DNA from: Pseudomonas sp. NKUCC02_KPG
GTDB taxonomy: Bacteria; Pseudomonadota; Gammaproteobacteria; Pseudomonadales; Pseudomonadaceae
Reading direction: 5' to 3'
Length of the DNA: 64,000 nt
Assembly: GCF_019345465.1 (NCBI RefSeq)
Contig: NZ_JAHKRC010000003.1
Coordinates: 1-64,000, forward strand
Shown in pieces: positions 34,484 through 42,316 of the stretch. The number at the start of each line of letters is the position of its first letter. Positions within the stretch are counted from its first letter, which is position 1. Under the pieces are notes generated by a model. That model was not told the DNA's origin. It saw only the letters and a program-made list of their open reading frames with translations, and made no database searches. The translations under genes were made by a program, and so were the position numbers.

Positions 34484-35683
34484 TCAAGCATTGATTTTCA
34501 GCGCCTGCTCTATATCCGCCAGCAGATCGGCAACATCCTCAAGCCCCACGGCCAGTCGTACCAGCCCCTCGGAAATACCGTGTCGTGCCCGCTCTTCAAG
34601 GGTGTAAGTGGAGTGGGTCATGCTCGCAGGGTGCTGCGCCAGTGATTCGGCACCTCCCAGGCTGACTGCACGGCTGAACAGTTGCAGGGCATTCATGAAC
34701 CGCTGACCTGCGGCCATACCTCCTTTGAGTTCAAAGGCAATCATGCCCCCCGGCAGTTTCATTTGCCGGGATGCCAGGGCGTATTGTGGGAAAGAGGGCA
34801 GGCCGGGGTAGGCAACCCATTCCACGGCGGGGTGATCCTCCAACATCTGCGCGATGATCCGGGCACTGCTGCAATGGCGCTCCATGCGCAACGCCAGGGT
34901 TTTGATGCCTCGCATCAGCAGGTGCGCATCATTGGGCGACAGGACCGCGCCCGTCAGGTCCTTCAGTCCCTGCAGGCGAATCCGGTCGGCCAGGTGTTGG
35001 CGGGTGACCACCATCCCTGCAGTGATATCGCTATGCCCGCTCAGGTACTTGGTGGCCGAGTGCACCACTACGTCTGCCCCCATTTCCAGGGGGCGCTGCA
35101 AGTACGGGGTGCAGTAGGTGTTGTCGATCACCACGAGCAGGTCGTTGTGTGCATGGGCGATGGTTGAAACCGCAGCAATGTCCACCAGTTGCATGTTCGG
35201 GTTGGCTGGGGTTTCGAAGTAGATCATGCGCGTTGCAGGGCTGATGGCCGCTTCGAGGTCGGCCGGGTTGGACATGTCCACGTGCTTGACCACGACCCCG
35301 AACTCTCCGATGCCGTGATGCAGAAGCGCAAACGTGCAGCCATACAGCGTGCGGTTGACGATGATTTCATCGCCAGGCCTGAGCAAGGTCCAGAACGTTG
35401 CCGCAATCGCCCCCATGCCGGAGCTGAATGCCACGCCCGCTTCGCCGTTTTCCAGCGCCGCCATGCGCGACTCAAGCAGGGCCAGGGTCGGGTTGGAAAT
35501 ACGGGTATAGAAATGCCCGTTCTCTTCACCGGCAAAACAGGCCGCGCCGTATTCCACCGATGCAAAAGCAAAGGTCGACGTCAGGTAAACAGGGGGGATC
35601 AGTGCACCGTGGTTCTCCAGTGCGTTGTACCCGTGATGGATTGCGCGGGTAGAAAAGCCGAAGTTGTTGTTTTTATCGTTCAT
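34484..35683 (-). CDS. mdeA: Methionine gamma-lyase
   Basis: PLP enzyme of 399 residues that splits methionine into methanethiol, 2-oxobutyrate and ammonia. It follows the P. putida MdeA sequence closely: FSTRAIHHGYNALENHGAL, EYGAACFAGEENGHFYTRIS, and the PLP lysine in SATKYLSGHSDITAG. The cysteine that distinguishes methionine gamma-lyase from other gamma-family enzymes is present in LYGCTFALLHHG. It is divergent from an Lrp/AsnC regulator (the mdeR arrangement). Confidence 0.93.
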   Translation of the reverse strand: MNDKNNNFGFSTRAIHHGYNALENHGALIPPVYLTSTFAFASVEYGAACFAGEENGHFYTRISNPTLALLESRMAALENGEAGVAFSSGMGAIAATFWTLLRPGDEIIVNRTLYGCTFALLHHGIGEFGVVVKHVDMSNPADLEAAISPATRMIYFETPANPNMQLVDIAAVSTIAHAHNDLLVVIDNTYCTPYLQRPLEMGADVVVHSATKYLSGHSDITAGMVVTRQHLADRIRLQGLKDLTGAVLSPNDAHLLMRGIKTLALRMERHCSSARIIAQMLEDHPAVEWVAYPGLPSFPQYALASRQMKLPGGMIAFELKGGMAAGQRFMNALQLFSRAVSLGGAESLAQHPASMTHSTYTLEERARHGISEGLVRLAVGLEDVADLLADIEQALKINA

Positions 35684-35807
35684 GCTGAACTCTCCGATAT
35701 TTCCTACAATGCTATGCTTTAAATAGACGTGAAAAATTCCAAATTTACCTGTAAATACTGAATGGATTAGAACAAAACCCAGTCAAAGTTATATTTAGGG
35801 GCACAAC

Positions 35808-36278
35808 ATGCCAACAACTCTGGATCGAACGGATAAAGCCCTTCTCGCTGCACTGCAAGGTAATGCCCGACTCACCGTCGCCGAGTTGGCCGAGAGCGTT
35901 TCGCTGACGACTTCGCCCTGTTGGCGTCGGGTAAAAATACTGGAAGAAAGCGGGATTATTACGGGTTATCAGGCTGTTCTTTCGCCCAAGGAACTGGGTT
36001 ACGGAGTCACGGCTTTTGTCAGCGTGATGATGGAGTCCCATTCACAAGAGGTGGCCAGGAGTTTTGAGCAGCGCTTGCTGGAAATCCCCGAAATCATTGC
36101 CTGTCATAACGTTTCGGGGCGTTATGACTTTTTGTTGGAAGTTGTGGCCAAAGACCTGGAGTCCTTCGGCGAATTTGCCCGTGAGGTCCTGCAAGCCTTG
36201 CCTGCGGTCAAGGAGATTTATTCGAGCTTTTCCTATAAGTCGGTCAAGCCGCGGCGAGTGGTCCCCGTCATTGGTTGA
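35808..36278 (+). CDS. mdeR: Lrp/AsnC-family regulator of methionine gamma-lyase
   Basis: A 156-residue regulator with an N-terminal helix-turn-helix (LDRTDKALLAALQGNARLTV, then SLTTSPCWRRVKILEESGII) and a C-terminal RAM ligand-binding domain (FEQRLLEIPEIIACHNVSGRYDFLLEV). In P. putida, mdeR activates the divergent mdeA; the same divergent order with 124 bases between genes is seen here, so methionine-dependent activation is expected. Confidence 0.9.
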   Translation: MPTTLDRTDKALLAALQGNARLTVAELAESVSLTTSPCWRRVKILEESGIITGYQAVLSPKELGYGVTAFVSVMMESHSQEVARSFEQRLLEIPEIIACHNVSGRYDFLLEVVAKDLESFGEFAREVLQALPAVKEIYSSFSYKSVKPRRVVPVIG

Positions 36279-36451
36279 GGACGGTTATTGAGTGTAAAAC
36301 TGTGAAGTATGCGAACTTTTCATCCGCCATATTATGGAGCTGTAGATGTGTTCTGAAAAAGGTGTAGCCCTGGTCTTGTGGTAGTTATTTGGCAGGAGGT
36401 AAAAGTTTTAAATGGTTCACTTTTAATTTCATTTATTAAGAGTAAGTAGCC

Positions 36452-37135
36452 ATGTTGACCCGTGAAATCATGTTGCAGGTTTTTCCAAAAAGCGCTGCAT
36501 TTGTTGATGTGTATATGCCTTTTCTACAGGCGATGACTCGCCAGCGGCAGATCAATACTCCCAGGCGCATGGCCGCCTTTTTAGCTCAGGTCGGGCATGA
36601 AAGTGCAGGTTTCACCGTCCTTGTCGAAAACCTCAATTACAGCGCTGATGGTCTGGCCGCGACCTGGGGTTCACGTTTTGCGCAGAAAAATTCGGCTGGC
36701 CAATACCTCACCGTGATGGACGGCGGCCGTGCACGGCGGCTGCCCAATAGTGACGCGCAGAAGCTGCATCGCAGGCCAGAAGCAATAGCCAACCGGGTCT
36801 ACAGTGACCGCCTGGGAAATGGCTCCGAGGCGTCGGGAGATGGTTGGCGGTATCGTGGTCGGGGACTGATCCAGGTCACGGGCAAGAGCAACTATCAACA
36901 ATGCAGCCTTGGACTGTTCGGCGATGAACGATTACTGGCCACCCCGCAACAATTGCAGGAGTGGCACTGGGCAGTTGAGTCCGCAGGCTGGTACTGGAAC
37001 TCGCGCAACGTAAATGCCCTGGCGGACGGGGATGACTTCGAGCGGGTCACGAAGGCTATCAATGGCGGTCTCAATGGCCAGGTGCATCGTGTTGCGCTGT
37101 ACCGCCAGGCACTGAGTTTATTGCAGACGGCCTGA
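36452..37135 (+). CDS. GH19 endolysin/chitinase-like enzyme
   Basis: A 227-residue family 19 glycoside hydrolase of the phage-endolysin type. The catalytic glutamate is in QVGHESAGF (Glu50), and RYRGRGLIQVTGKSNYQ (about 131-147) is the substrate-binding signature. It has no signal peptide and no binding domain, and no holin, spanin or tail gene is nearby. It could be a domesticated lysis gene or an effector against other bacteria released with a secretion system; neither can be shown here. The ribosome-binding site is weak, and the 170 bases upstream are AT-rich. Confidence 0.85.
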   Translation: MLTREIMLQVFPKSAAFVDVYMPFLQAMTRQRQINTPRRMAAFLAQVGHESAGFTVLVENLNYSADGLAATWGSRFAQKNSAGQYLTVMDGGRARRLPNSDAQKLHRRPEAIANRVYSDRLGNGSEASGDGWRYRGRGLIQVTGKSNYQQCSLGLFGDERLLATPQQLQEWHWAVESAGWYWNSRNVNALADGDDFERVTKAINGGLNGQVHRVALYRQALSLLQTA

Positions 37136-37224
37136 CCGGTTTTATTTCAGTCAGCCAGACAGCGATATCGGTCCATAATGCCCGCGCACTTTGCCCTTAG
37201 CCATGTTGGAGTCATAGATCAGTG

Positions 37225-37758
37225 ATGTTTGAATTACAGCCGATGAACCCCGAGATTTATCGTCAGCAAACCCGGCGTAGCACCCTGTACATCGTGCTGA
37301 CGTTTGTCGCGCTGTCGTTGCTGTTGTCCGGGCTGGCGGTCATGGTGCTGGGCGTTGCAGGCGGCGATAATTTTCGCTTGAACCTGGCGGGAGTCATTGT
37401 GGCCCTGATCACGACCATTGTGCTGGTGCGCTACCTCTTCTGGTCACAGCCCTGGATGCGGCCTGCCGCGTACGGCTGGCAGCTCAAGCGCAGCCTGATG
37501 AAAGTGACCAACGTCATGCATCACGTAACGGCAGGGGTGATGGCTGGGGATAGTGCGGCGATGAAGTTGCTGCGTTTTTATCATCTTGGGGTGAGCCAGA
37601 TGTACCAGCTGGACGCCAACTCCAGTGCGTTGAGCCAGATGGTTCTCGAGATGGATCTGCACAAGGCGCGCCTTGAAACGCTGGGTATCGACCCCGAGCA
37701 GACCCGGCTGGATCCTGCCTGGATTGAGGCCGTGAAAAAACATGCACCCTTGAAGTGA
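37225..37758 (+). CDS. DUF3087-family membrane protein
   Basis: A 177-residue protein with two membrane helices near the N-terminus (TLYIVLTFVALSLLLSGLAV and LAGVIVALITTIVLVRYLFW) and a soluble C-terminal region rich in helices. The pattern and the segment MQPMNPEIYRQQTRR-like start fit DUF3087, a Pseudomonas/gamma-proteobacterial family of unknown role. ATG at 37225 is preferred over the GTG one codon before. The gene converges on ppnN. Confidence 0.8.
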   Translation: MFELQPMNPEIYRQQTRRSTLYIVLTFVALSLLLSGLAVMVLGVAGGDNFRLNLAGVIVALITTIVLVRYLFWSQPWMRPAAYGWQLKRSLMKVTNVMHHVTAGVMAGDSAAMKLLRFYHLGVSQMYQLDANSSALSQMVLEMDLHKARLETLGIDPEQTRLDPAWIEAVKKHAPLK

Positions 37759-37832
37759 TTCCTCTGCGGGCATGCCAGGCGATGTGCGTGATGACGCTAC
37801 GCGTTCGCTTGGCAGGCCCTTGAGGATGGGTG

Positions 37833-39206
37833 TTAGCTTACGACTCGATAGCACGGCTCATAGGCCGCACCGCCTGGCAGTTTCATGCGGTGTTGCTCGA
37901 CAAATGCCTGCAGCAGTTTATCCAGCGGCTTCATGATGGCCGCGTCGCCGTGGATTTCGTACGGGCCATACTGCTCGATCAGGTGGATACCTTTCTCTTT
38001 TACGTTACCCGACACAATCCCGGAAAAAGCCTGGCGCAGATTGATTGCCAATTCGTGGGGCGGCATGTCGCGGCGCAGTTGCAGGCTGGCCATGTTGGCG
38101 TGGGTCGGGTCGAACGGACGCTGAAATCCTTCATCGATTTTCAGTAGCCAGTTGAAGTGGAATGCGTCATTGCGCTCGCGACGGAACTGCTTCACTGCCT
38201 TGAGCCCGGCAGTCATTTGCCGCGCAACTTCGGCCGGGTTGTCGATGATGATCTGGTAGTGCTCTTGGGCTTCTTCACCCAGGGTAGCCCCGACAAACTC
38301 ATGGAGTTGCTGCAGGTAGGGTGCGGCTTCTTTGGGGCCGGTCAAAATCACCGGGAACGGCACATCGCTGTTTTCCGGGTGCATCAGAATCCCGAGCAGG
38401 TACAGGAACTCTTCGGCGGTCCCGGCTCCGCCCGGGAAAATGATCACGCCGTGGCCAACACGGACAAAGGCTTCAAGACGCTTTTCGATATCCGGCAGGA
38501 TCACCAGTTCGTTGACGATAGGGTTCGGCGCTTCGGCTGCAATGATGCCCGGCTCGGTAAGCCCCAAATAACGGCCACCGGTCAGGCGTTGTTTGGCGTG
38601 GGAAATAGTGGCGCCCTTCATCGGGCCCTTCATCACGCCGGGACCGCAGCCGGTACAGATATCCAGGCTGCGCAGGCCCAGTTCGTGGCCCACCTTCTTG
38701 GTGTACTTGTACTCTTCGGTGTTGATCGAGTGACCACCCCAGCACACCACGATTTTTGGCTCGACGCCCGGACGCAGCGTGCGGGCGTTGCGCAGCAGGT
38801 GGAACACGTAATCGGTGATGCCGGCCGAACTGCTCAGGTCGATACGCGGGCTGTCGAGGCCGCTCTGGGTATAGACGATATCGCGCAGGGCGCTGAACAG
38901 CATTTCACGTGTACTGGCGATCATTTCGCCATCGACGAACGCATCGGCGGGAGCGTTTAACAGTTCAAGGCGCACGCCACGGTCTTGCTGATGAATTCGA
39001 ACCTCGAAGTCCAGGTAGGCTTCAAGGATGGTTTTTGCGTTATCGACGTGAGCGCCGGTGTTCAGAATAGCCAGAACGCACTGGCGAAACAGCGTGTAGC
39101 TGGTGCCTGAGCCAACTTCGCTCAGCTGTTGTACTTCGCGTTGAGAGAGTGTTTCCAGGCTGCCCTTAGGGCTGACTGAAGCGTTGATGACTTGTCTTTG
39201 GACCAT
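37833..39206 (-). CDS. ppnN: Pyrimidine/purine nucleotide 5'-monophosphate nucleosidase PpnN
   Basis: A 457-residue LOG-like nucleosidase that cleaves nucleoside monophosphates to base and ribose-5-phosphate; E. coli PpnN is stimulated by (p)ppGpp. The Rossmann-type core has GGHSINTEEYKYTKKVGHELG and the family signature PGGAGTAEEFLYLLG (about 258-272), preceded by CTGCGPGVMKGPMKGA. N- and C-terminal extensions typical of PpnN rather than the small LOG proteins are present. Its link to nucleotide salvage is general. Confidence 0.92.
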   Translation of the reverse strand: MVQRQVINASVSPKGSLETLSQREVQQLSEVGSGTSYTLFRQCVLAILNTGAHVDNAKTILEAYLDFEVRIHQQDRGVRLELLNAPADAFVDGEMIASTREMLFSALRDIVYTQSGLDSPRIDLSSSAGITDYVFHLLRNARTLRPGVEPKIVVCWGGHSINTEEYKYTKKVGHELGLRSLDICTGCGPGVMKGPMKGATISHAKQRLTGGRYLGLTEPGIIAAEAPNPIVNELVILPDIEKRLEAFVRVGHGVIIFPGGAGTAEEFLYLLGILMHPENSDVPFPVILTGPKEAAPYLQQLHEFVGATLGEEAQEHYQIIIDNPAEVARQMTAGLKAVKQFRRERNDAFHFNWLLKIDEGFQRPFDPTHANMASLQLRRDMPPHELAINLRQAFSGIVSGNVKEKGIHLIEQYGPYEIHGDAAIMKPLDKLLQAFVEQHRMKLPGGAAYEPCYRVVS

Positions 39207-39456
39207 TGCGGGCTTCCTTGAGCGGGGTCGAAAAGTTGCTTGGCGCAGCCATTGAGTTCATGTCAGCAGTGCAGATTTGCCGAGCGAGGCGTCCCAACTC
39301 TTACGTCTTTAGATTCATCTGCTTTAAGCATAGTAGCCTTTGGTCATGTATTTAGAAGAGCCTGCCGTTCACCCTGGCTACAGTAGCAGCAGTGATCGGG
39401 ACAGCGATAAGGTAACCTTTCAAGTCACTGAAACAGAAAAGGAAAAGGGCGGGCTG

Positions 39457-39777
39457 ATGATTATTACCACCACTCATAGCATTGATGGCCGAAAAATTAC
39501 CGAATACGTGGGCGTTGTCAGCGCCGAGTCGGTTCACGGGATCAACGTGGTGCGAGATTTTTTTACCGGCGTGCGCGACTTTTTTGGCGGGCGCTCTCAG
39601 ACGCTGGAGCGAGCCCTGAAGGAAGCGCGGGCAGAGGTCACGGATGAAATCCGTGACAGGGCAAGAGCCATGGGGGCCGATGCCATTGTGGGACTGGATT
39701 TTGAAATCAGCATGCCGTCAGGTCGAGGCGGGATGCTGGTGGTGTTTGCCACTGGCACCGCAGTGCGCTTGAACTGA
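39457..39777 (+). CDS. YbjQ/UPF0145-family protein
   Basis: A 106-residue protein of the YbjQ family, sometimes called a heavy-metal-binding domain. The opening MIITTTHSIDGRKITEYVGV and the later MGADAIVGLDFEIS are typical. The ATG at 39457 matches the usual family start; an in-frame ATG at 39340 would add 39 residues unlike the family. Likely forms a pentameric ring as known for homologues; function unknown. The gene converges on a DUF1269 gene across a strong terminator. Confidence 0.8.
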   Translation: MIITTTHSIDGRKITEYVGVVSAESVHGINVVRDFFTGVRDFFGGRSQTLERALKEARAEVTDEIRDRARAMGADAIVGLDFEISMPSGRGGMLVVFATGTAVRLN

Positions 39778-39786
39778 GGGGCAAGC

Positions 39787-39811
39787 ATTCGACCGCGCAA
39801 CGCGGTCGAAT
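39787..39811. terminator. Bidirectional hairpin terminator
   Basis: ATTCGACCGCG pairs perfectly with CGCGGTCGAAT across a CAA loop: an 11-base stem between two convergent genes. No T-tract follows directly on either strand, so the factor-independent strength is uncertain. Confidence 0.7.
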
Positions 39812-39825
39812 GGGGCGGTGCAGGT

Positions 39826-40371
39826 TTAAATCGTTTTGGTCAAAGTGGCGCCGGAAGTGGTTTTGGACAGTGCGTCCTGCAACTTCTGCTCTTGTTCAGG
39901 AGACAGGGAAGTGCGCAATACCTTGCCCTTGAAGTCCGAGTCTTCCAGTTCCTTCAGGACTTTTTCAGGCTGGAACTTGCGCAGCAGGACGAACAGGGCC
40001 GAGGAATCGTTGGGGATCGTTTCGCTCAGCGACTTGATAAAATCGTCATCAATCCCGTAATCGCTCAGCGAGCCCGAGAGGGCACCGGTGCCAGCGCCCA
40101 GCGCGCCACCGATGGCAAAGCCTGCCAGCGGGTTTAGAAACAGCAGACCTACCAATGCCCCCCACAGGCCGCCGGTGACCAGGCCGGATGTCGCCCCAAT
40201 GGCTGTCAGGTTCACGCTTTGCTTGATGTGGATTTTGCCTTCGGCATTGCGCACAACAATGACCGCATCTTCCAGCTCTACCAGGTGCTCTTTACTCAGC
40301 GAGACCATCTTGGTGAGGGCGCGATCTGCTTTTTCGGTGTCTGAAAATCCCACTACGATTAAATCGGACAT
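39826..40371 (-). CDS. DUF1269-family membrane protein
   Basis: A 181-residue protein of the DUF1269 family. Starts MSDLIVVGFSDTEKADRAL; AAGGAA lies 8 bases before this ATG, and upstream in-frame starts are less likely. The middle has glycine-rich membrane helices (LVTGGLWGALVGLLFLNPLA and GFAIGGALGAGTGALSG), and the C-terminus is charged (SDYGIDDDFIKSL, then KFQPEKVLKELED). Family members are often stress-related; the role is unknown. Confidence 0.78.
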   Translation of the reverse strand: MSDLIVVGFSDTEKADRALTKMVSLSKEHLVELEDAVIVVRNAEGKIHIKQSVNLTAIGATSGLVTGGLWGALVGLLFLNPLAGFAIGGALGAGTGALSGSLSDYGIDDDFIKSLSETIPNDSSALFVLLRKFQPEKVLKELEDSDFKGKVLRTSLSPEQEQKLQDALSKTTSGATLTKTI

Positions 40372-40617
40372 GTCTTTCATTCCTTGACGGTACAGGTCCA
40401 GCCCGGTGACGGGCTGAATTGAGGAGGAGTTTCTCAAGGCGTCACAACGCAAACGCCCTGGCGCGCAGTGGTTCAGATGTGAGCCTTCTGCGAGGAGTGA
40501 GCGTGGTCGCTAACCTTGAAACGGTCAAGTCGACAGGACATATCTCTTGGCAATGAGAGAGGTCTGCAGGGAAGAGGGGTGATGCTTTGGCAGGCGCACG
40601 TATCGGATGATTTGAGG

Positions 40618-40637
40618 AGGGCTGGCTGAGCAGCCCT
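40618..40637. terminator. Hairpin downstream of rsmE
   Basis: AGGGCTG (40618-40624) pairs with CAGCCCT (40631-40637) across a 6-base loop. It lies just beyond the rsmE stop, in position to terminate rsmE read leftwards. Confidence 0.45.
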
Positions 40638-40670
40638 GACACTCAAGCCTAGGGCTGAAACCTCACAGGC

Positions 40671-40865
40671 TTACGGCTGATCGTTCTTTTCAGGGGCATT
40701 CAATCCAGCCTGGATACGTTGGTAAATTTCTTCACGGTGAACGGCCACATCTTTCGGCGCGTTGATGCCGATTCTGACCTGTTGTCCGCTGACACCTAAA
40801 ATAGTGATCGTAATATCGTCACCGATGTTTATGCTTTCACCAACTTTACGGGTGAGTATCAGCAT
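40671..40865 (-). CDS. rsmE: CsrA-family translational regulator RsmE
   Basis: A 64-residue RNA-binding protein of the CsrA/RsmA family that represses translation by binding GGA in leader RNAs. The sequence ([20 protein letters not shown], then [20 protein letters not shown]) matches RsmE of P. fluorescens closely and differs from RsmA in the first half ([11 protein letters not shown]). The beta strands and the conserved Leu4, Arg6 and Arg44-region residues that contact RNA are present. AAGGAGA lies before the ATG and overlaps a sequence like an Rsm target, pointing to autoregulation. The protein should connect to the Gac system and to secondary metabolism. Confidence 0.92.
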   Translation of the reverse strand: MLILTRKVGESINIGDDITITILGVSGQQVRIGINAPKDVAVHREEIYQRIQAGLNAPEKNDQP

Positions 40866-40871
40866 TTTTTT

Positions 40872-40878
40872 CTCCTTG
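40872..40878 (-). promoter_or_regulatory. Ribosome-binding site overlapping an Rsm-like motif
   Basis: Read on the minus strand, CAAGGAG lies 6-12 bases before the rsmE ATG and fits the Rsm/CsrA consensus CANGGANG apart from its unchecked last base. A site like this would let RsmE repress its own translation. Confidence 0.5.
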
Positions 40879-41117
40879 ATGGCTTTGTAAGGCCCGTCTC
40901 TGAGACGGTGCGGCTTCGGTCATGACTACAGAATACTGCTTAGTGCGTATAAATGCGCCGCTCATTACAGACGACATGGCCAGATGTTTGATTCCCTATA
41001 AGGGGAAAATTCTTGCGCATGTACCATAAATTGGGGCGTTTTGGATTTGTTCAAGGAGAGCAAAGGCCGCTGTCCCAGTGATAAAATCTACCCATTCAAA
41101 CAGACAGGGGAAACGCA

Positions 41118-41474
41118 GTGCGTAAAGTCATCGTGATGACAGCAATATTGGCCTTGACGGCTTGCGGTCAGGAGTCTAACGATAAAATCCAGCGGGCTAA
41201 AGCAGCTTCTGAAGCAACAGTGGTCCAGGCGCCTGTTGCGCAATGGGCGCTCGAGATCACTGAAGGCCAGAGAGCGACAATTCCCGACACCACTGGAAGG
41301 CTTCTTGACAACGGTTTTACTCCTTACATTTTCGAGAATGGCGGTGTTCAGCACTTCCTCATCGGGCCGTTTACTTCTGAGGCTCAAGCACTTGAAGCCC
41401 AGGAAAAAATGAAACTCAAGCCCAAACTCGACGGTATTGAAACCAATGTGATCGAGTTGCCCGCTGCCCAATAA
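41118..41474 (+). CDS. Small lipoprotein with SPOR-like C-terminus
   Basis: A 118-residue protein. The N-terminus is a lipoprotein signal peptide (MTAILALTAC, lipobox LTAC with Cys at about 16). The C-terminal 70 residues (WALEITEGQRATIPDTTGRL, then HFLIGPFTSEAQALEAQEKM) resemble the SPOR fold that binds denuded peptidoglycan. The start is GTG; an ATG at 41136 would cut the signal peptide short. A cell-envelope role is likely. No operon partner. Confidence 0.72.
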   Translation: MRKVIVMTAILALTACGQESNDKIQRAKAASEATVVQAPVAQWALEITEGQRATIPDTTGRLLDNGFTPYIFENGGVQHFLIGPFTSEAQALEAQEKMKLKPKLDGIETNVIELPAAQ

Positions 41475-41596
41475 ACGGGTTCAGCGTCGCGTATTCGCCT
41501 AAGCGTAGCTGCCGTAGGCGTTATTCGACGCTTTGTGCAGGAAATATTTGCTCATTCGGCGTACATCAAAGAAGCACGACGGCAAGGGCACCAGGC

Positions 41597-42217
41597 ATGA
41601 GCAATCACAAGATCGAAATTCGGCGTAGCAATGTCGAAAAAATCCTCCTCGGGGCCGAAAAGATTTTTGCCGAAAAAGGATTTGCCGGAACGGCAATGGC
41701 GGACATCGCGGCGCAAGTCCAGCTGCCACGCTCAAACCTGCACTACTACTTCAGTACTAAAACCGAGCTCTACAGTGCCGTATTGCTGGGGTTGCTCGAG
41801 GTGTGGAAGCAGGATGCGCTGTGTTTTGAAACCTACGACGACCCTCGGCTTGTGCTCAGCAGCTATATCCGCGCCAAAATGAACCACTCGCGCACACGGC
41901 CCCATGGCTCGAAGGTCTGGGCCAATGAAATGATCCACGGTGCCCCGACTCTGGGCCTGGCGCTGGATGCCAGTCTGTATGACTGGGCGAAGATGAAAGA
42001 AGCCAAAATCCGTCAATGGGTGCAGGACAAGCGAATCCTGCCTGTGGAACCGTCCAGCCTGCTGTACATGATCTGGGCTTCCACCCAGCATTACGCCGAC
42101 TTCGACCATCAAGTGATGATCATCAACGATCACCAGCCATTGTCCGACATTCAGTTTGAGCGGGCGCTGCAGACCGTTACCAGCGTGATCCTGAGGGGGA
42201 TCGGGCTGGAGCCTTGA
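41597..42217 (+). CDS. TetR-family regulator, RutR-like
   Basis: A 206-residue TetR protein. The helix-turn-helix occupies about 12-58 (GTAMADIAAQVQLPRSNLHYYF). The C-terminal part contains PHGSKVWANEMIHGAPTLG, which is characteristic of the RutR-type ligand domain. RutR in E. coli senses uracil/thymine. Its position next to the pyrimidine reductive catabolism genes (convergent with preA across a REP) supports control of that pathway. I could not find the E. coli RutR box near the promoters. Confidence 0.87.
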   Translation: MSNHKIEIRRSNVEKILLGAEKIFAEKGFAGTAMADIAAQVQLPRSNLHYYFSTKTELYSAVLLGLLEVWKQDALCFETYDDPRLVLSSYIRAKMNHSRTRPHGSKVWANEMIHGAPTLGLALDASLYDWAKMKEAKIRQWVQDKRILPVEPSSLLYMIWASTQHYADFDHQVMIINDHQPLSDIQFERALQTVTSVILRGIGLEP

Positions 42218-42228
42218 AACACCTGGTT

Positions 42229-42310
42229 CGTAGTCGCTGCCGAGGCACGAAGGCTGCGAGCCTTTTGCAAGACAAGAGCTCGCAGCCTTCGTGCCTCGGC
42301 AGCGACTACG
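42229..42310. repeat. REP pair forming a perfect 33-base inverted repeat
   Basis: The arm 42229-42261 (starting CGTAGTCGCTGCCGAGGCAC) is the exact reverse complement of 42278-42310, with a 16-base loop. It sits between two convergent genes and probably terminates both. Confidence 0.93.
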
Positions 42311-42316
42311 AGCTAA

